Source: an uncultured Parabacteroides sp. (GTDB taxonomy: Bacteria > Bacteroidota > Bacteroidia > Bacteroidales > Tannerellaceae). Taken from it: DNA of 8,096 nt. A program made the position numbers and the translations under genes. The stretch lies in assembly GCA_900552415.1 (NCBI GenBank), contig USAD01000123.1, positions 1 to 8,096 on the forward strand, given 5' to 3'. The number at the start of each line of letters is the position of its first letter. Position 1 is the stretch's first letter. The notes below the pieces were generated by a model. The model was not told the origin of the DNA, did no database searches, and saw nothing but the letters and a program-made list of their open reading frames with translations. Below, one piece after another: positions 1-7,583 of this stretch.

Positions 1-525
1 CCCGGCGCCCGCGGCAACGACGCGCCCGCCGCCGCGCACGGCCATGTCGCCTGCGATCACGCCGGCAACCGCCTCGTCCGTAATATCGGCCCCGTCCGCC
101 CGGGGATCGACGGTGCAACCGTCCACCACGAGCGCCTGCGAGACGTGGATCGCGCACTGCGAGCCCGATGCCGCCAGGGACCCGGTGCCGCGGAGCGTCA
201 GGTCGCCCCACACCTCCATGCCGCACTGCGTGATGTCCGCATCGGGCGCATGCGACTCCGTCACCGAGTTCTGCCCCACAAGCGTCACGACCAGGTCGCC
301 GTCGGCGGCGGTGGCGTCGCCCGCGTAGCCGTCAAGCTCCAGATGGCCGGCATCGGTCCAGGCCCAGCCGGGGCCCGACACGCCCGGCTCGCAGTACGTC
401 GCGCCCGCGATAAACAGGCTCTCCGCGCCCACGGCACAAGAAGGCCCGCCCAGCAAAACGCATAGGCAGGCCATGGCAGCGATCGCGATGTGATGACGGC
501 CGGTGTGGGACTCGGCGGCAAACAT
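1..525 (-). CDS. Secreted beta-helix-like surface protein, N-terminal part (C-terminus beyond window edge)
   Basis: The frame is open from ATG at 525 to the left edge (175 codons, no stop). A GGAG ribosome site lies 5 bases before the ATG. The N-terminus reads as a Sec signal peptide: a basic/His stretch (residues 9-12), a hydrophobic core IAIAAMACLCVLLGG (13-27) and a likely signal-peptidase I site AVGA|ES after residue 34. No canonical lipobox is visible. The mature part has short degenerate rungs rich in G, D and beta residues; GDLTLRGTGSLAASG (about 107-121) is echoed by GDMAVRGGGRVVAAG (about 159-173). This pattern is typical of right-handed beta-helix 'carbohydrate-binding domain' proteins common on the surface of gut Actinobacteria. 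Its ligand is unknown, and any C-terminal anchor would lie outside the window. GC content is high, like the rml genes, so it is probably native chromosome. The two overlapping minus-strand frames here lack these features. Confidence 0.75.
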   Translation of the reverse strand, partial: MFAAESHTGRHHIAIAAMACLCVLLGGPSCAVGAESLFIAGATYCEPGVSGPGWAWTDAGHLELDGYAGDATAADGDLVVTLVGQNSVTESHAPDADITQCGMEVWGDLTLRGTGSLAASGSQCAIHVSQALVVDGCTVDPRADGADITDEAVAGVIAGDMAVRGGGRVVAAGAG

Positions 526-800
526 AGCCGCTCCGATCTTCGCAGGAGCCAATAGAATGTGCACCAGAAAATGCCCTGGTGGCAGCGACTATTAGTTTAG
601 CGAGATCGATGCGGGAGCAAAGAGAAATCGCGTGGGCAATGTCCACAATTAGGTGTAAATCGTTTTGCCAGCCGGTGAAAGGGAGAATCAGCTTCCGAAT
701 TCGCCCTTCACGTTTCTGATGATGTTGTTTGATAAATGGTTCCGATAGTCCATAAAAGATGGTTCATAATAGATTTAGATGAAAAACCTTCGGATTTGTA

Positions 801-834
801 AGGCGGGGTCGCTAAGACGGTACCGCCTAGTTTT
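801..834 (+). terminator. Possible orphan rho-independent terminator or hairpin
   Basis: AGGCGG (801-806) pairs perfectly with CCGCCT (823-828). A possible inner GTC/GAC stem lies within the loop, and TTTT follows two bases after the stem (831-834). No recognisable gene ends just upstream on the plus strand, so it would terminate a small RNA, a remnant gene or stray transcription. The loop is long and the T tract short, so this could be chance. Confidence 0.3.
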
Positions 835-964
835 ATCAACGTGCGCCTAACGATCGAGATCACATTCTCCCTCGCGCGCGAAGAAGTCTTGCCCTGCGAA
901 GACTATGATCGGTTGGACAGGCCCGGCGTATATCGCGTACTTCCGTAGTTTTTCTTCGGAATAT

Positions 965-981
965 CCGTATTAAAAATACGG
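965..981. repeat. Perfect 7-bp inverted repeat, 3-bp spacer
   Basis: CCGTATT (965-971) and AATACGG (975-981) are exact reverse complements separated by AAA. It sits directly upstream of, and touches, the palindrome over the -35 box. It could be a second operator half, an activator site or a small hairpin. It has no T tract on either side that would make it a convincing terminator. Confidence 0.5.
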
Positions 982-999
982 GCAAATTGACCAATTTGC
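982..999. promoter_or_regulatory. Perfect 18-bp palindrome over the -35 box (operator candidate)
   Basis: GCAAATTG (982-989), AC, CAATTTGC (992-999) is a perfect 8+8 dyad. It fully contains the TTGACC hexamer of the ATPase promoter. A dyad in this position is the usual form of a repressor operator, since bound protein would exclude RNA polymerase. No DNA-binding regulator is encoded next to it, so the regulator would be the ATPase/TOPRIM products themselves or a distant host factor. The binding protein is not known. Confidence 0.55.
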
Positions 1000-1015
1000 T
1001 AAGCTACTTTATCCT
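987..1015 (+). promoter_or_regulatory. Sigma70-type promoter for the ATPase/TOPRIM module
   Basis: A -35 box TTGACC (987-992) and a -10 box TATCCT (1010-1015) are separated by exactly 17 bases. Transcription would start about 1022, leaving a leader of about 30 bases before the ATG at 1054. A strong GAGGAG ribosome site (1041-1046) lies 7 bases before the start codon. The promoter matches consensus better than anything else in the spacer. Confidence 0.6.
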
Positions 1016-1053
1016 GTGTTTCAAATAGACTCAGAAAGCAGAGGAGCCGTGCC

Positions 1054-2169
1054 ATGCTCAAGAAGTTTTCGGTTTCAAATTTCAAGTGCTTCAATAAGCG
1101 AATTACATTTGATCTATCCGATCCCGCCAACTATTCATTCAATCAACAGGTAATTCAGGATGGCATTAAGGCAAAGGGCATCATATATGGTGCGAATGGC
1201 AGTGGAAAGTCCAATTTCGCCCTCGCGATATTCGACATTGTTCTGCATCTGACCGACAAGGAAAAGCTGCTCAAAAAATACTCGCCATACCGGTGCCTTA
1301 ATTCAAAGAGTTCAATTACAGAGTTTCAATACGATTTTGTCTTCGACAATATCGAGGTCGTATACCGCTACGGGAAAACCGACCCACACACGCTTGTATA
1401 CGAGAGACTGTCCATTGCTGGCTTGGATCACTTGAGCTACAGGTTCGACGCTCAAACGGGCCATGTTGACCTGCCGGGCGCCGAGTCCCTCTCGCTTTCT
1501 ACCGATCTCCCCACTGAGTCCGACAGGCTGTCGCGTGTCAAATATGTCAAGAGCAATGCAATACTGCGAGATGAGCCGTCTGCCAGGGCGTTTAGAGCCT
1601 TCACCTCCTTTGTCGACAACATGCTCATGTTCTACTCGCTCGATGAGCGTGGATATCAGGGGCTTTCGGTTGGCTCGGATATCTTTACCCAGGGCATTAT
1701 TCGCGAAGGAAAGATGGAGGACTTCCAAGAATTCTTGCGCCAGCAGGGAATCTCCCTGAACCTCGTATCCGTGGACGTGAATGGAGTTCCCGAGCTTTAT
1801 TGCAGGTTCGAGGGCGGTACCGTTCCGTTTGCGTCGGTCGCCTCGACAGGCACCATGTCACTTGCTCTGTACTACTACTGGTATATCAAGATGAGCAAGG
1901 CTTCCTTGGTCTTTATCGATGAATTCGATGCCTTTTATCACTTTGAATTGTCCCGGTCGATCGTGGAGATGCTACGGGACCTTGAGGGTGTCCAGGTTTT
2001 CATTACGACGCACAACACGGACCTTTTGACGAACGACCTCATGCGTCCCGATGTCTATTTCATTCTCAAGGAGGGGGAGATTCGCTCGCTGGAAAAGCTA
2101 ACACCCAAGGAGCTCAGATTGGCGCATAACCTCCAGAAGATGTTTAAGGCCGGTGCTTTCGATGGCTAG
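1054..2169 (+). CDS. AAA/ABC-type ATPase, likely phage-defence component
   Basis: The 371-residue protein opens with the 'F..SNFKCF' strand typical of SMC/RecF-like and AAA_15/AAA_21 defence ATPases. Walker A is GANGSGKS (46-53). An ABC-signature-like ASTGT is at 263-267, Walker B LVFIDEFD at 285-292, and the H-loop THNTD has His320. The central region (about 70-240) is the family-variable insert. It has no transmembrane or signal sequence, so it is cytoplasmic. In known systems such ATPases (AbiL, PARIS, Gabija, RloA type) sense infection and control an associated nuclease; that role is inferred here. The downstream TOPRIM-like gene overlaps it by 8 bases if its ATG is used, indicating an operon. 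Base composition is much lower in GC than the rml genes (23 G+C in the 60 bases from 1081), pointing to horizontal transfer. Confidence 0.85.
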   Translation: MLKKFSVSNFKCFNKRITFDLSDPANYSFNQQVIQDGIKAKGIIYGANGSGKSNFALAIFDIVLHLTDKEKLLKKYSPYRCLNSKSSITEFQYDFVFDNIEVVYRYGKTDPHTLVYERLSIAGLDHLSYRFDAQTGHVDLPGAESLSLSTDLPTESDRLSRVKYVKSNAILRDEPSARAFRAFTSFVDNMLMFYSLDERGYQGLSVGSDIFTQGIIREGKMEDFQEFLRQQGISLNLVSVDVNGVPELYCRFEGGTVPFASVASTGTMSLALYYYWYIKMSKASLVFIDEFDAFYHFELSRSIVEMLRDLEGVQVFITTHNTDLLTNDLMRPDVYFILKEGEIRSLEKLTPKELRLAHNLQKMFKAGAFDG

Positions 2170-2959
2170 CCCGGTCACGCTCTTCATCGTTGAAGGAGAG
2201 TCGCGTGACCTGCGCTTTGCGGAGAAGATGAAGGATCTTTTTCTGAAAGGGAGAGATGACCTGAGGGTGATCTGTCTGCCAGCGGCGCAGAACATCTACA
2301 TGCTTTACGAGCGGCTTGCAGAGGAGGACTTCGATCTGGATGTTGTGGAGGTACTGAGAGAAACGGTGCCTTCTGCTGCAAAATGTCTAGAGGGCGTGGA
2401 GAGGGATTCTGTTGATGAGGTCTTTCTCTTCTTTGACTACGACTCTCATCAGAACAATGCGCCTGGATGCGAGTCCGATGCCCTTGTGGAGGCGATGCTC
2501 CTCGCATTCGATAACGAGCACGAGAGCGGAAAGCTCTATATAAGCTACCCGATGGTCGAGGCACTGTACGATTATCGCGCAGGGCAGTGCCAGGCGCATT
2601 CAGGCTGTTTTGTTGACAACTCGGAAATCGCTCAATATAAAAATAAGTCGGGAGAGGGAAACGTTAACGTGGGGAAGCACATGGAGCTTCCCCAATGGAA
2701 AGATGCAATCGCTGCCTTCGTATTGAGATGCAAGTGCCTGCTCGGTCTCGATGAGGTTTCATTTGAGACGTATCGAGAGCTGGTTACGGTCGATGCGATC
2801 TTCCGCGAGGAGAAAAGGATGCGGATCGAGGACGGTTCGGTGTTTGTGCTATCGGCTTTTCCAGAGTTTCTGCTCGACTATTTCGGTGATAAGTTCTTTA
2901 ATTCCATGGCTCCGATGCGCCACCTTAAGTTCGATGATTGCCCCCGAGGAAATGGATGA
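2162..2959 (+). CDS. TOPRIM-like partner of the ATPase, putative effector nuclease
   Basis: I chose the ATG at 2162 (265 residues). It sits in the ATPase stop region (ATGGCTAG) with an AAGG 12 bases upstream; a GTG at 2153 is possible but is only 3 bases from that AAGG. The first strand, TLFIVEGES (Glu11), and a later strand, VFLFFDYDSH (Asp92 and Asp94), match the E...DxD layout of TOPRIM folds, which bind metal and cut or rearrange nucleic acid. A third conserved-looking motif is SYPMVEALYD (about 128-137). The C-terminal half is mixed alpha/beta with no recognised domain. Pairing with an upstream ATPase recalls AbiLii, AriB of PARIS and RloB-like proteins, but I cannot assign it to one of these. 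Its stop is 7 bases from the convergent end of rmlCD, with no terminator between. Confidence 0.75.
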   Translation: MASPVTLFIVEGESRDLRFAEKMKDLFLKGRDDLRVICLPAAQNIYMLYERLAEEDFDLDVVEVLRETVPSAAKCLEGVERDSVDEVFLFFDYDSHQNNAPGCESDALVEAMLLAFDNEHESGKLYISYPMVEALYDYRAGQCQAHSGCFVDNSEIAQYKNKSGEGNVNVGKHMELPQWKDAIAAFVLRCKCLLGLDEVSFETYRELVTVDAIFREEKRMRIEDGSVFVLSAFPEFLLDYFGDKFFNSMAPMRHLKFDDCPRGNG

Positions 2960-2966
2960 GACGCAA

Positions 2967-3209
2967 TTAATCTCGCGGGTACAGGTTCTCCTGTCTAAAT
3001 TGTGAACTCGGCATAAGAGACGTTGTTGGCCATGCCCCGGACAGCATCCAGTCGATGATGTTCTCTTGCCTGATGCCGCCGCGACCTCCCACGTCAACGC
3101 GGTCGAGCGTGAGCGGGGTCTTCGGATAGTTGTTCCGAATCGCCTGCAGCGGCGCGAGCTCGGGAAAGTACCTCACTATCAGCTTCCCCCACTCCGACTT
3201 CGGGTTCAC
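2967..3209 (-). pseudogene. Displaced 3' fragment of an unidentified gene forming the rmlCD tail
   Basis: Codons 284-363 of the chimeric gene do not match RmlD. Up to about 3030 they retain high-GC codon usage in frame (for example a run encoding DRVDVGGRGGIRQ), as a real gene would, and then drift to AT-rich codons in the last 20 or so residues (after MLSGAW). This suggests a mosaic: rml sequence to about 3210, a fragment of another native gene to about 3030, then the low-GC flank of module 1. I do not recognise the family of the fragment. Confidence 0.45.
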
Positions 3210-4058
3210 GCAGGTGCGGGCGAGAAGGGCGGGGCCGGTCGCGTTGGCCTTCCAGGCGGTCACGCGGCCCTCGGGGGTCTCGGCTTTATCCACGGCGGTG
3301 TAGGCGCCGCAGTTGATCACGGTGCCGTAGAGCGACCAGTCGTACTTGGAGTAGGCGTCCGGGTCGGACATGTCGAAGGTGTCGATGTCGCAGAAGTCGA
3401 AGTCCTTCGCGACGCCGCGTTCCTCGGCGAGCGCGCGCACCGCGCGGCCCAGCTGGCCGTTGCAGCCGGTGACGAGCGTCCTCTTGGGCGCCATGGGGAC
3501 GACGTCCCTGAGCATCGGGTGGTTGAGGTCGGCCTCGGAGACGGTGGCCTCCTCCAGCGGAATGGGCCACTGGATGGCGAGCTCGGGGTCGGCGAGGTTC
3601 ACGAAGGTGTAGGTCCTCTTGAGCTCCAGCGACCAGTGGGCGTCCACCAGGTAGGTGTAGGCGGTGCCGTCCTCCAGGGCCTGGAAGGAGTTGCCCACGC
3701 CGCGCGGGACGTAGATGGCCTTGGAGGGGTCCAGCACGGTCGTGTAGACCTTGCCGTAGGTGGCGCTGCCCTCGCGCAGGTCGACCCAGGCGCCGAAGAC
3801 CGAGCCGCGGGCCACGGAGATGAACTTGTCCCAGGGCTCGGCGTGGATGCCGCGGGTGACGCCCTTCCTGTCGTTGTAGGAGATGTTGTTCTGGACGATG
3901 CGGAGGTCGGGGATGCCCAGCGCGCACATCTTGGCGCGCTGCCAGTTCTCCTTGAACCAGCCGCGATTGTCGCCGTGGACGGCCAGGTCGACGACCTTCA
4001 GGCCCTCGATGCCCGTCTCGGCGACGGAGAGGTCCTTCTCGAATGCGATGTCTGCCAT
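2967..4058 (-). CDS. rmlCD: Chimeric RmlC-RmlD: intact 3,5-epimerase domain, RmlD broken off and fused to an unrelated tail
   Basis: The ATG at 4058 has a strong GGAGAGGAG site that overlaps the rmlB stop. Residues 1 to about 185 form a complete RmlC cupin (dTDP-4-dehydrorhamnose 3,5-epimerase), with RGIH (His72), the IVQNNIS strand and the YVPRGVGNSFQ strand. From about 192 an RmlD reductase (dTDP-4-dehydrorhamnose to dTDP-rhamnose) begins, with the Rossmann motif VTGCNGQLG (196-204) and NCGAYTAVDKAE (249-260). At Cys283 (codon 3210-3212) the expected continuation, a VSSDYVFDG strand and the catalytic YxxxK, is missing. An in-frame tail of 80 residues, VNPKSEWGKL onward, follows instead. Fusions of this type are normally about 470-490 residues; this one is 363. 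The epimerase may work, while the reductase almost certainly does not. It could also be an assembly artefact. Confidence 0.8.
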   Translation of the reverse strand: MADIAFEKDLSVAETGIEGLKVVDLAVHGDNRGWFKENWQRAKMCALGIPDLRIVQNNISYNDRKGVTRGIHAEPWDKFISVARGSVFGAWVDLREGSATYGKVYTTVLDPSKAIYVPRGVGNSFQALEDGTAYTYLVDAHWSLELKRTYTFVNLADPELAIQWPIPLEEATVSEADLNHPMLRDVVPMAPKRTLVTGCNGQLGRAVRALAEERGVAKDFDFCDIDTFDMSDPDAYSKYDWSLYGTVINCGAYTAVDKAETPEGRVTAWKANATGPALLARTCVNPKSEWGKLIVRYFPELAPLQAIRNNYPKTPLTLDRVDVGGRGGIRQENIIDWMLSGAWPTTSLMPSSQFRQENLYPRD

Positions 4059-4071
4059 GTCTCTCCTCTCC

Positions 4072-5157
<1,086 letters not shown>

Positions 5158-5166
5158 TCAACAAAA

Positions 5167-6141
5167 CTATCGGACATTTCGGCATGCGATAAGAGCCATA
5201 ACCTTCGCAGAATTACCTCCTGTACAAAACGCCTCCGAAATGCAGTCTTTGTCGTAGTGAAAAACCGAATCCCCAGTTATTTCACGTAAGTACTTATAGA
5301 AGAAATCCTCCCAGCTTTTAAACTTCTCACTGTTTACAAAGGCTTCTGGGGTTTCCAAAACCGTCTTAACATCTAGCCCTGAAATTACGCCGGAGCTCAG
5401 CAGAAGCCATTCGAACGACTCGGGAAGACAAACCGTAACAGTATCGCGGTGAATGTCTTGCAGCTTAAGGACGCGGTCCGCATAGCACCCAAATGCCGCC
5501 CCGTCCGCGACAACAAACACGCGATCGTCGAGATGCTGATCCAACCAGCCCAAAATCGCGCTGTTCGTCATGGCCGAAGCACAGGTAAGCTCACTGTCAG
5601 CAAAATGCCGTTTAAAGAACTGGAAACCAGACTTACTGTCCTCGCATAGAAGGATAGAAAAGTCCTGTTTTGGCGCCGACCGGGAAATAGCATAACGATG
5701 ATTCCCGCGATCTTGATAAACAGGGACGAAAGAATGGTATTTTCCGCTCGTCTTAATCTTGTAAATCTCATCCACGCTATACGGAAGATTGGGGAAATCA
5801 GCCCTTGAGATCAGCACGAAATAATTCGAGGAATACAGCACATGATGGGCAAACTCATCAGAATGGATCTCTTTTAAGCCCTCATCGACAAATACAATCG
5901 AGTCATGAACGGACGAAAGCTGGTTTCGCCAATCATAATCGGTCAGGGCGACACAGGGACAATCGCATTGCAAGGAAACACCCGACTGCTCGCCCGTTCG
6001 CATGTAGTCTGCGACCATGTCAAACAGTGTCGTCTTACCCGTGCCACTATCCCCACGCACAATAGTAATGTTCCGTTTAATGGTAAATGTGTACTTGGTT
6101 CCCCTGCGGCGGGAAATCTTAACGAGATGCGAACCGTTCAT
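5167..6141 (-). CDS. Small P-loop ATPase fused to a TOPRIM-like domain, partner of the DUF4869 protein
   Basis: I chose the ATG at 6141 (324 residues) because AGGTG lies 6 bases upstream, overlapping the stop codon of the preceding gene; a GTG at 6150 is the alternative. Walker A is GDSGTGKTT (30-38) and Walker B is SIVFVDEG (81-88), with a compact ATPase domain to about 150. The C-terminal half has a strand ILLCEDSKSG (Glu167, Asp168), then VFVVADGAAFG (Asp213) and LPESFEWLLL (Glu241, Glu244). This order of acidic residues suggests a TOPRIM-like fold. Relatives in gut Firmicutes are, as I recall, misannotated as 'translation initiation factor 2' or plain ATP-binding protein and sit next to DUF4869 genes. 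It has no membrane segment. Function is unknown; a defence or nucleic-acid role is inference. GC is low (27 of 60 bases in the line at 5161), unlike the flanking rml genes. Confidence 0.75.
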   Translation of the reverse strand: MNGSHLVKISRRRGTKYTFTIKRNITIVRGDSGTGKTTLFDMVADYMRTGEQSGVSLQCDCPCVALTDYDWRNQLSSVHDSIVFVDEGLKEIHSDEFAHHVLYSSNYFVLISRADFPNLPYSVDEIYKIKTSGKYHSFVPVYQDRGNHRYAISRSAPKQDFSILLCEDSKSGFQFFKRHFADSELTCASAMTNSAILGWLDQHLDDRVFVVADGAAFGCYADRVLKLQDIHRDTVTVCLPESFEWLLLSSGVISGLDVKTVLETPEAFVNSEKFKSWEDFFYKYLREITGDSVFHYDKDCISEAFCTGGNSAKVMALIACRNVR

Positions 6142-6150
6142 AAGCAGCAC

Positions 6151-6588
6151 CTACAGATACGGAATCGACTCGTGAATCAAATCGGCCATGTTGTGAACGA
6201 TTCGGCCGCTATTCACGACTTTAATTTTAAAATCCTCGCGACCAAAGTCCATCACATGATAGAGATTCACAACGAGCTTGCGGTCTTTCGCCATGTCGAG
6301 AATCCACTTGGCACAGTTGTCACCACAGGTAGAAGCGTTAAAAATATGCTTACGATCAAATCTCATAAGCAGCAGCGTTTTCACGCCACCAGAAAGCTGG
6401 AGTGGGGAGATGGATCCAAGCACAGGGCTTTCGATGACGTTTTCGGAGACAACAACCGATCGATCGACATCTTTAATTATCGAGACTGCATAGGGATCCG
6501 TAATCCAAGAAGACCGGTAAGAGTTTTTGAAATATGTCGCTGTGTTGTAAATCGCTTCTGGCATATCGCCAAAGTAGACGCTTAACAC
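6151..6588 (-). CDS. DUF4869-like protein, first gene of an inserted two-gene module
   Basis: I place the start at GTG 6588, giving MLSVYFGDMPE, because GGGAG lies 5 bases upstream; TTG 6600 and GTG 6594 are in frame but leave no room for that site. The 145-residue protein has the features I associate with DUF4869: an N-terminal SVYFGDM, an acidic 'IKDVDRS' region, ESPVLGSISPLQLSGGVKTL, and a striking FNASTCGDNCAKWIL with two cysteines (about residues 92 and 96). These are followed by a VNLYHVMDFG strand. No catalytic role is known. The downstream P-loop gene begins 9 bases after the TAG, with its ribosome site overlapping that stop, so the two are translated together. The cysteine pair and the 'MDFG' motif could bind metal or a partner; this is speculation. 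GC is low compared with rmlA and rmlB on either side. Confidence 0.75.
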   Translation of the reverse strand: MLSVYFGDMPEAIYNTATYFKNSYRSSWITDPYAVSIIKDVDRSVVVSENVIESPVLGSISPLQLSGGVKTLLLMRFDRKHIFNASTCGDNCAKWILDMAKDRKLVVNLYHVMDFGREDFKIKVVNSGRIVHNMADLIHESIPYL

Positions 6589-6629
6589 ATCCACTCCCAA
6601 TCATATTGTCTTTATGGTCAACGTAATCA

Positions 6630-6663
6630 TAACGAAAGGGGCCACCAGATAAACGGTGACCCC
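6630..6663 (-). terminator. Terminator-like hairpin just after rmlA
   Basis: Read on the minus strand, GGGGTCACC (6663-6655) pairs with GGTGGCCCC (6646-6638) through nine positions, with one T-G wobble and an 8-base loop. TTTCGTT follows. It lies 21 bases past the rmlA stop. The T tract is imperfect, so efficiency is uncertain. If active it separates rmlA transcription from the DUF4869 pair and from rmlB and rmlCD. Confidence 0.6.
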
Positions 6664-6683
6664 TAAAAGAAAACAAGCTTGCG

Positions 6684-7583
6684 CTAGTACTCGCGTGGGC
6701 TATTGACGATCTCGCCGGCGGCGACCTTCTTCAGGTGCTGCCCGTAGACCGACTTGCCGTAGGCCTTGGCGGCCTCCTCCAGCTCGGCGGTCGTGATCCA
6801 GCCGTTCTCCCAGGCAATCTCCTCGGGGACCGAGACCGGCAGGTCCTGGGAGTGTTCCACGGCGCGGACGAACTCCGCGGCCTCGTGCAGGCTCTCCATG
6901 GTGCCGGTGTCCAGCCACGCGTAGCCGCGGCCGAGGGTGACCACGGACAGCGTCCCCTCCTCCAGGTACATCTGGTTGAGCGTGGTGATCTCCAGCTCGC
7001 CGCGGGCCGACGGCTTAACCTCATGCGCCTTGGCGGCGACGTCGCCCGGGTAGAAGTACAGGCCGGTGACGGCGTAGGAGCTCTTGGGGCGCTCGGGCTT
7101 CTCCTCGATGGAGACGGCCCTGCCCTCGCCGTCGAACTCCACGACGCCGAAGCGCTCGGGGTCGTCCACGTGGTAGCCGAAGACCGTGGCGCGGCCCGAC
7201 TGCGCGTTCTCGACGGCCTTCTTCAGGTGGCGGCTGAGGCCGTTGCCGTAGAAGATGTTGTCGCCGAGCACCAGCGCGCAAGGCTCGCCGGCGATGAACT
7301 CCTCGCCGATGGTGAAGGCCTGGGCCAGGCCGTCGGGGCTCGGCTGCTCGGCGTAGGAGAGGTTGACGCCGTAGCGCGAGCCGTCACCGAGCAGGCGCTC
7401 GAAGTTGGGCAGGTCGGTCGGCGTGGAGATGACCAGGATGTCCCGGATGCCCGCCAGCATGAGGGTGGACAGCGGGTAATAGATCATGGGCTTGTCGTAG
7501 ACCGGCAGCAGCTGCTTGGAGGTCACGAGCGTGAGCGGGTACAGGCGCGTGCCGGACCCGCCTGCGAGGATGATGCCTTTCAT
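6684..7583 (-). CDS. rmlA: Glucose-1-phosphate thymidylyltransferase
   Basis: This 299-residue enzyme joins glucose-1-phosphate and dTTP to give dTDP-glucose, the first committed step towards dTDP-L-rhamnose. The nucleotide-binding loop [11 protein letters not shown] lies at 8-18, with [18 protein letters not shown] after it. DGLAQA (84-89), LGDNIFYG (106-113), the EEKP segment and [11 protein letters not shown] complete the family signature. Length is normal for the short RmlA class. The ATG has an AGAGGA ribosome site 8 bases upstream. It is the first rml gene of the cluster and is separated from rmlB by about 1.6 kb of low-GC insert. No convincing promoter hexamers were found in the AT-rich upstream region. 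Confidence 0.96.
   Translation of the reverse strand: MKGIILAGGSGTRLYPLTLVTSKQLLPVYDKPMIYYPLSTLMLAGIRDILVISTPTDLPNFERLLGDGSRYGVNLSYAEQPSPDGLAQAFTIGEEFIAGEPCALVLGDNIFYGNGLSRHLKKAVENAQSGRATVFGYHVDDPERFGVVEFDGEGRAVSIEEKPERPKSSYAVTGLYFYPGDVAAKAHEVKPSARGELEITTLNQMYLEEGTLSVVTLGRGYAWLDTGTMESLHEAAEFVRAVEHSQDLPVSVPEEIAWENGWITTAELEEAAKAYGKSVYGQHLKKVAAGEIVNSPREY

Larger units (their letters stand above)
526..1053. other. Non-coding spacer between divergent genes
   Basis: This roughly 530-base stretch lies between the divergently oriented secreted-protein gene and the ATPase gene. It is clearly more AT-rich than the sequence to its left from about 590 onward. I find no convincing gene in either strand. 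It holds a terminator-like hairpin at 801-834, two adjacent perfect palindromes at 965-999 and a promoter for the ATPase gene at 987-1015. It probably contains the left boundary of the transferred module 1, but no direct repeats or integrase remnants mark that boundary. Confidence 0.6.

Noticed and set aside
697..708. GAATTCGCCCTT, identical to the insertion junction of a common TA-cloning vector
   Set aside because: The flanking bases do not continue into vector sequence on either side, so a 12-base match is most simply chance.
719..750. Tiny plus-strand peptide frame (MMLFDKWFR) as a leader peptide
   Set aside because: No ribosome site within a useful distance and no regulated gene directly downstream.
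816..830. GGCGGTAC on the minus strand, one base from the ops core GGCGGTAG used by RfaH in polysaccharide operons
   Set aside because: It is one mismatch off, lies in the arm of a hairpin, and is not upstream of the rml genes.
847..969. Minus-strand open stretch of 41 codons (SEEKLRKYAIYAGPVQPI onward) that reads like protein
   Set aside because: It is closed by stops on both sides, has no start codon or ribosome site, and cannot be tied to any family. It may be a gene remnant, but the evidence is too thin to call.
2960..2966. Bidirectional terminator between the convergent ends of the TOPRIM-like gene and rmlCD
   Set aside because: Only 7 bases separate the stops and no stem with a T tract is visible.
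6586..6621. TTGACC and TATGAT hexamers upstream of the DUF4869 gene as its promoter
   Set aside because: They are only 10 bases apart and the TATGAT almost touches the ribosome site, so they cannot act together as a normal promoter.
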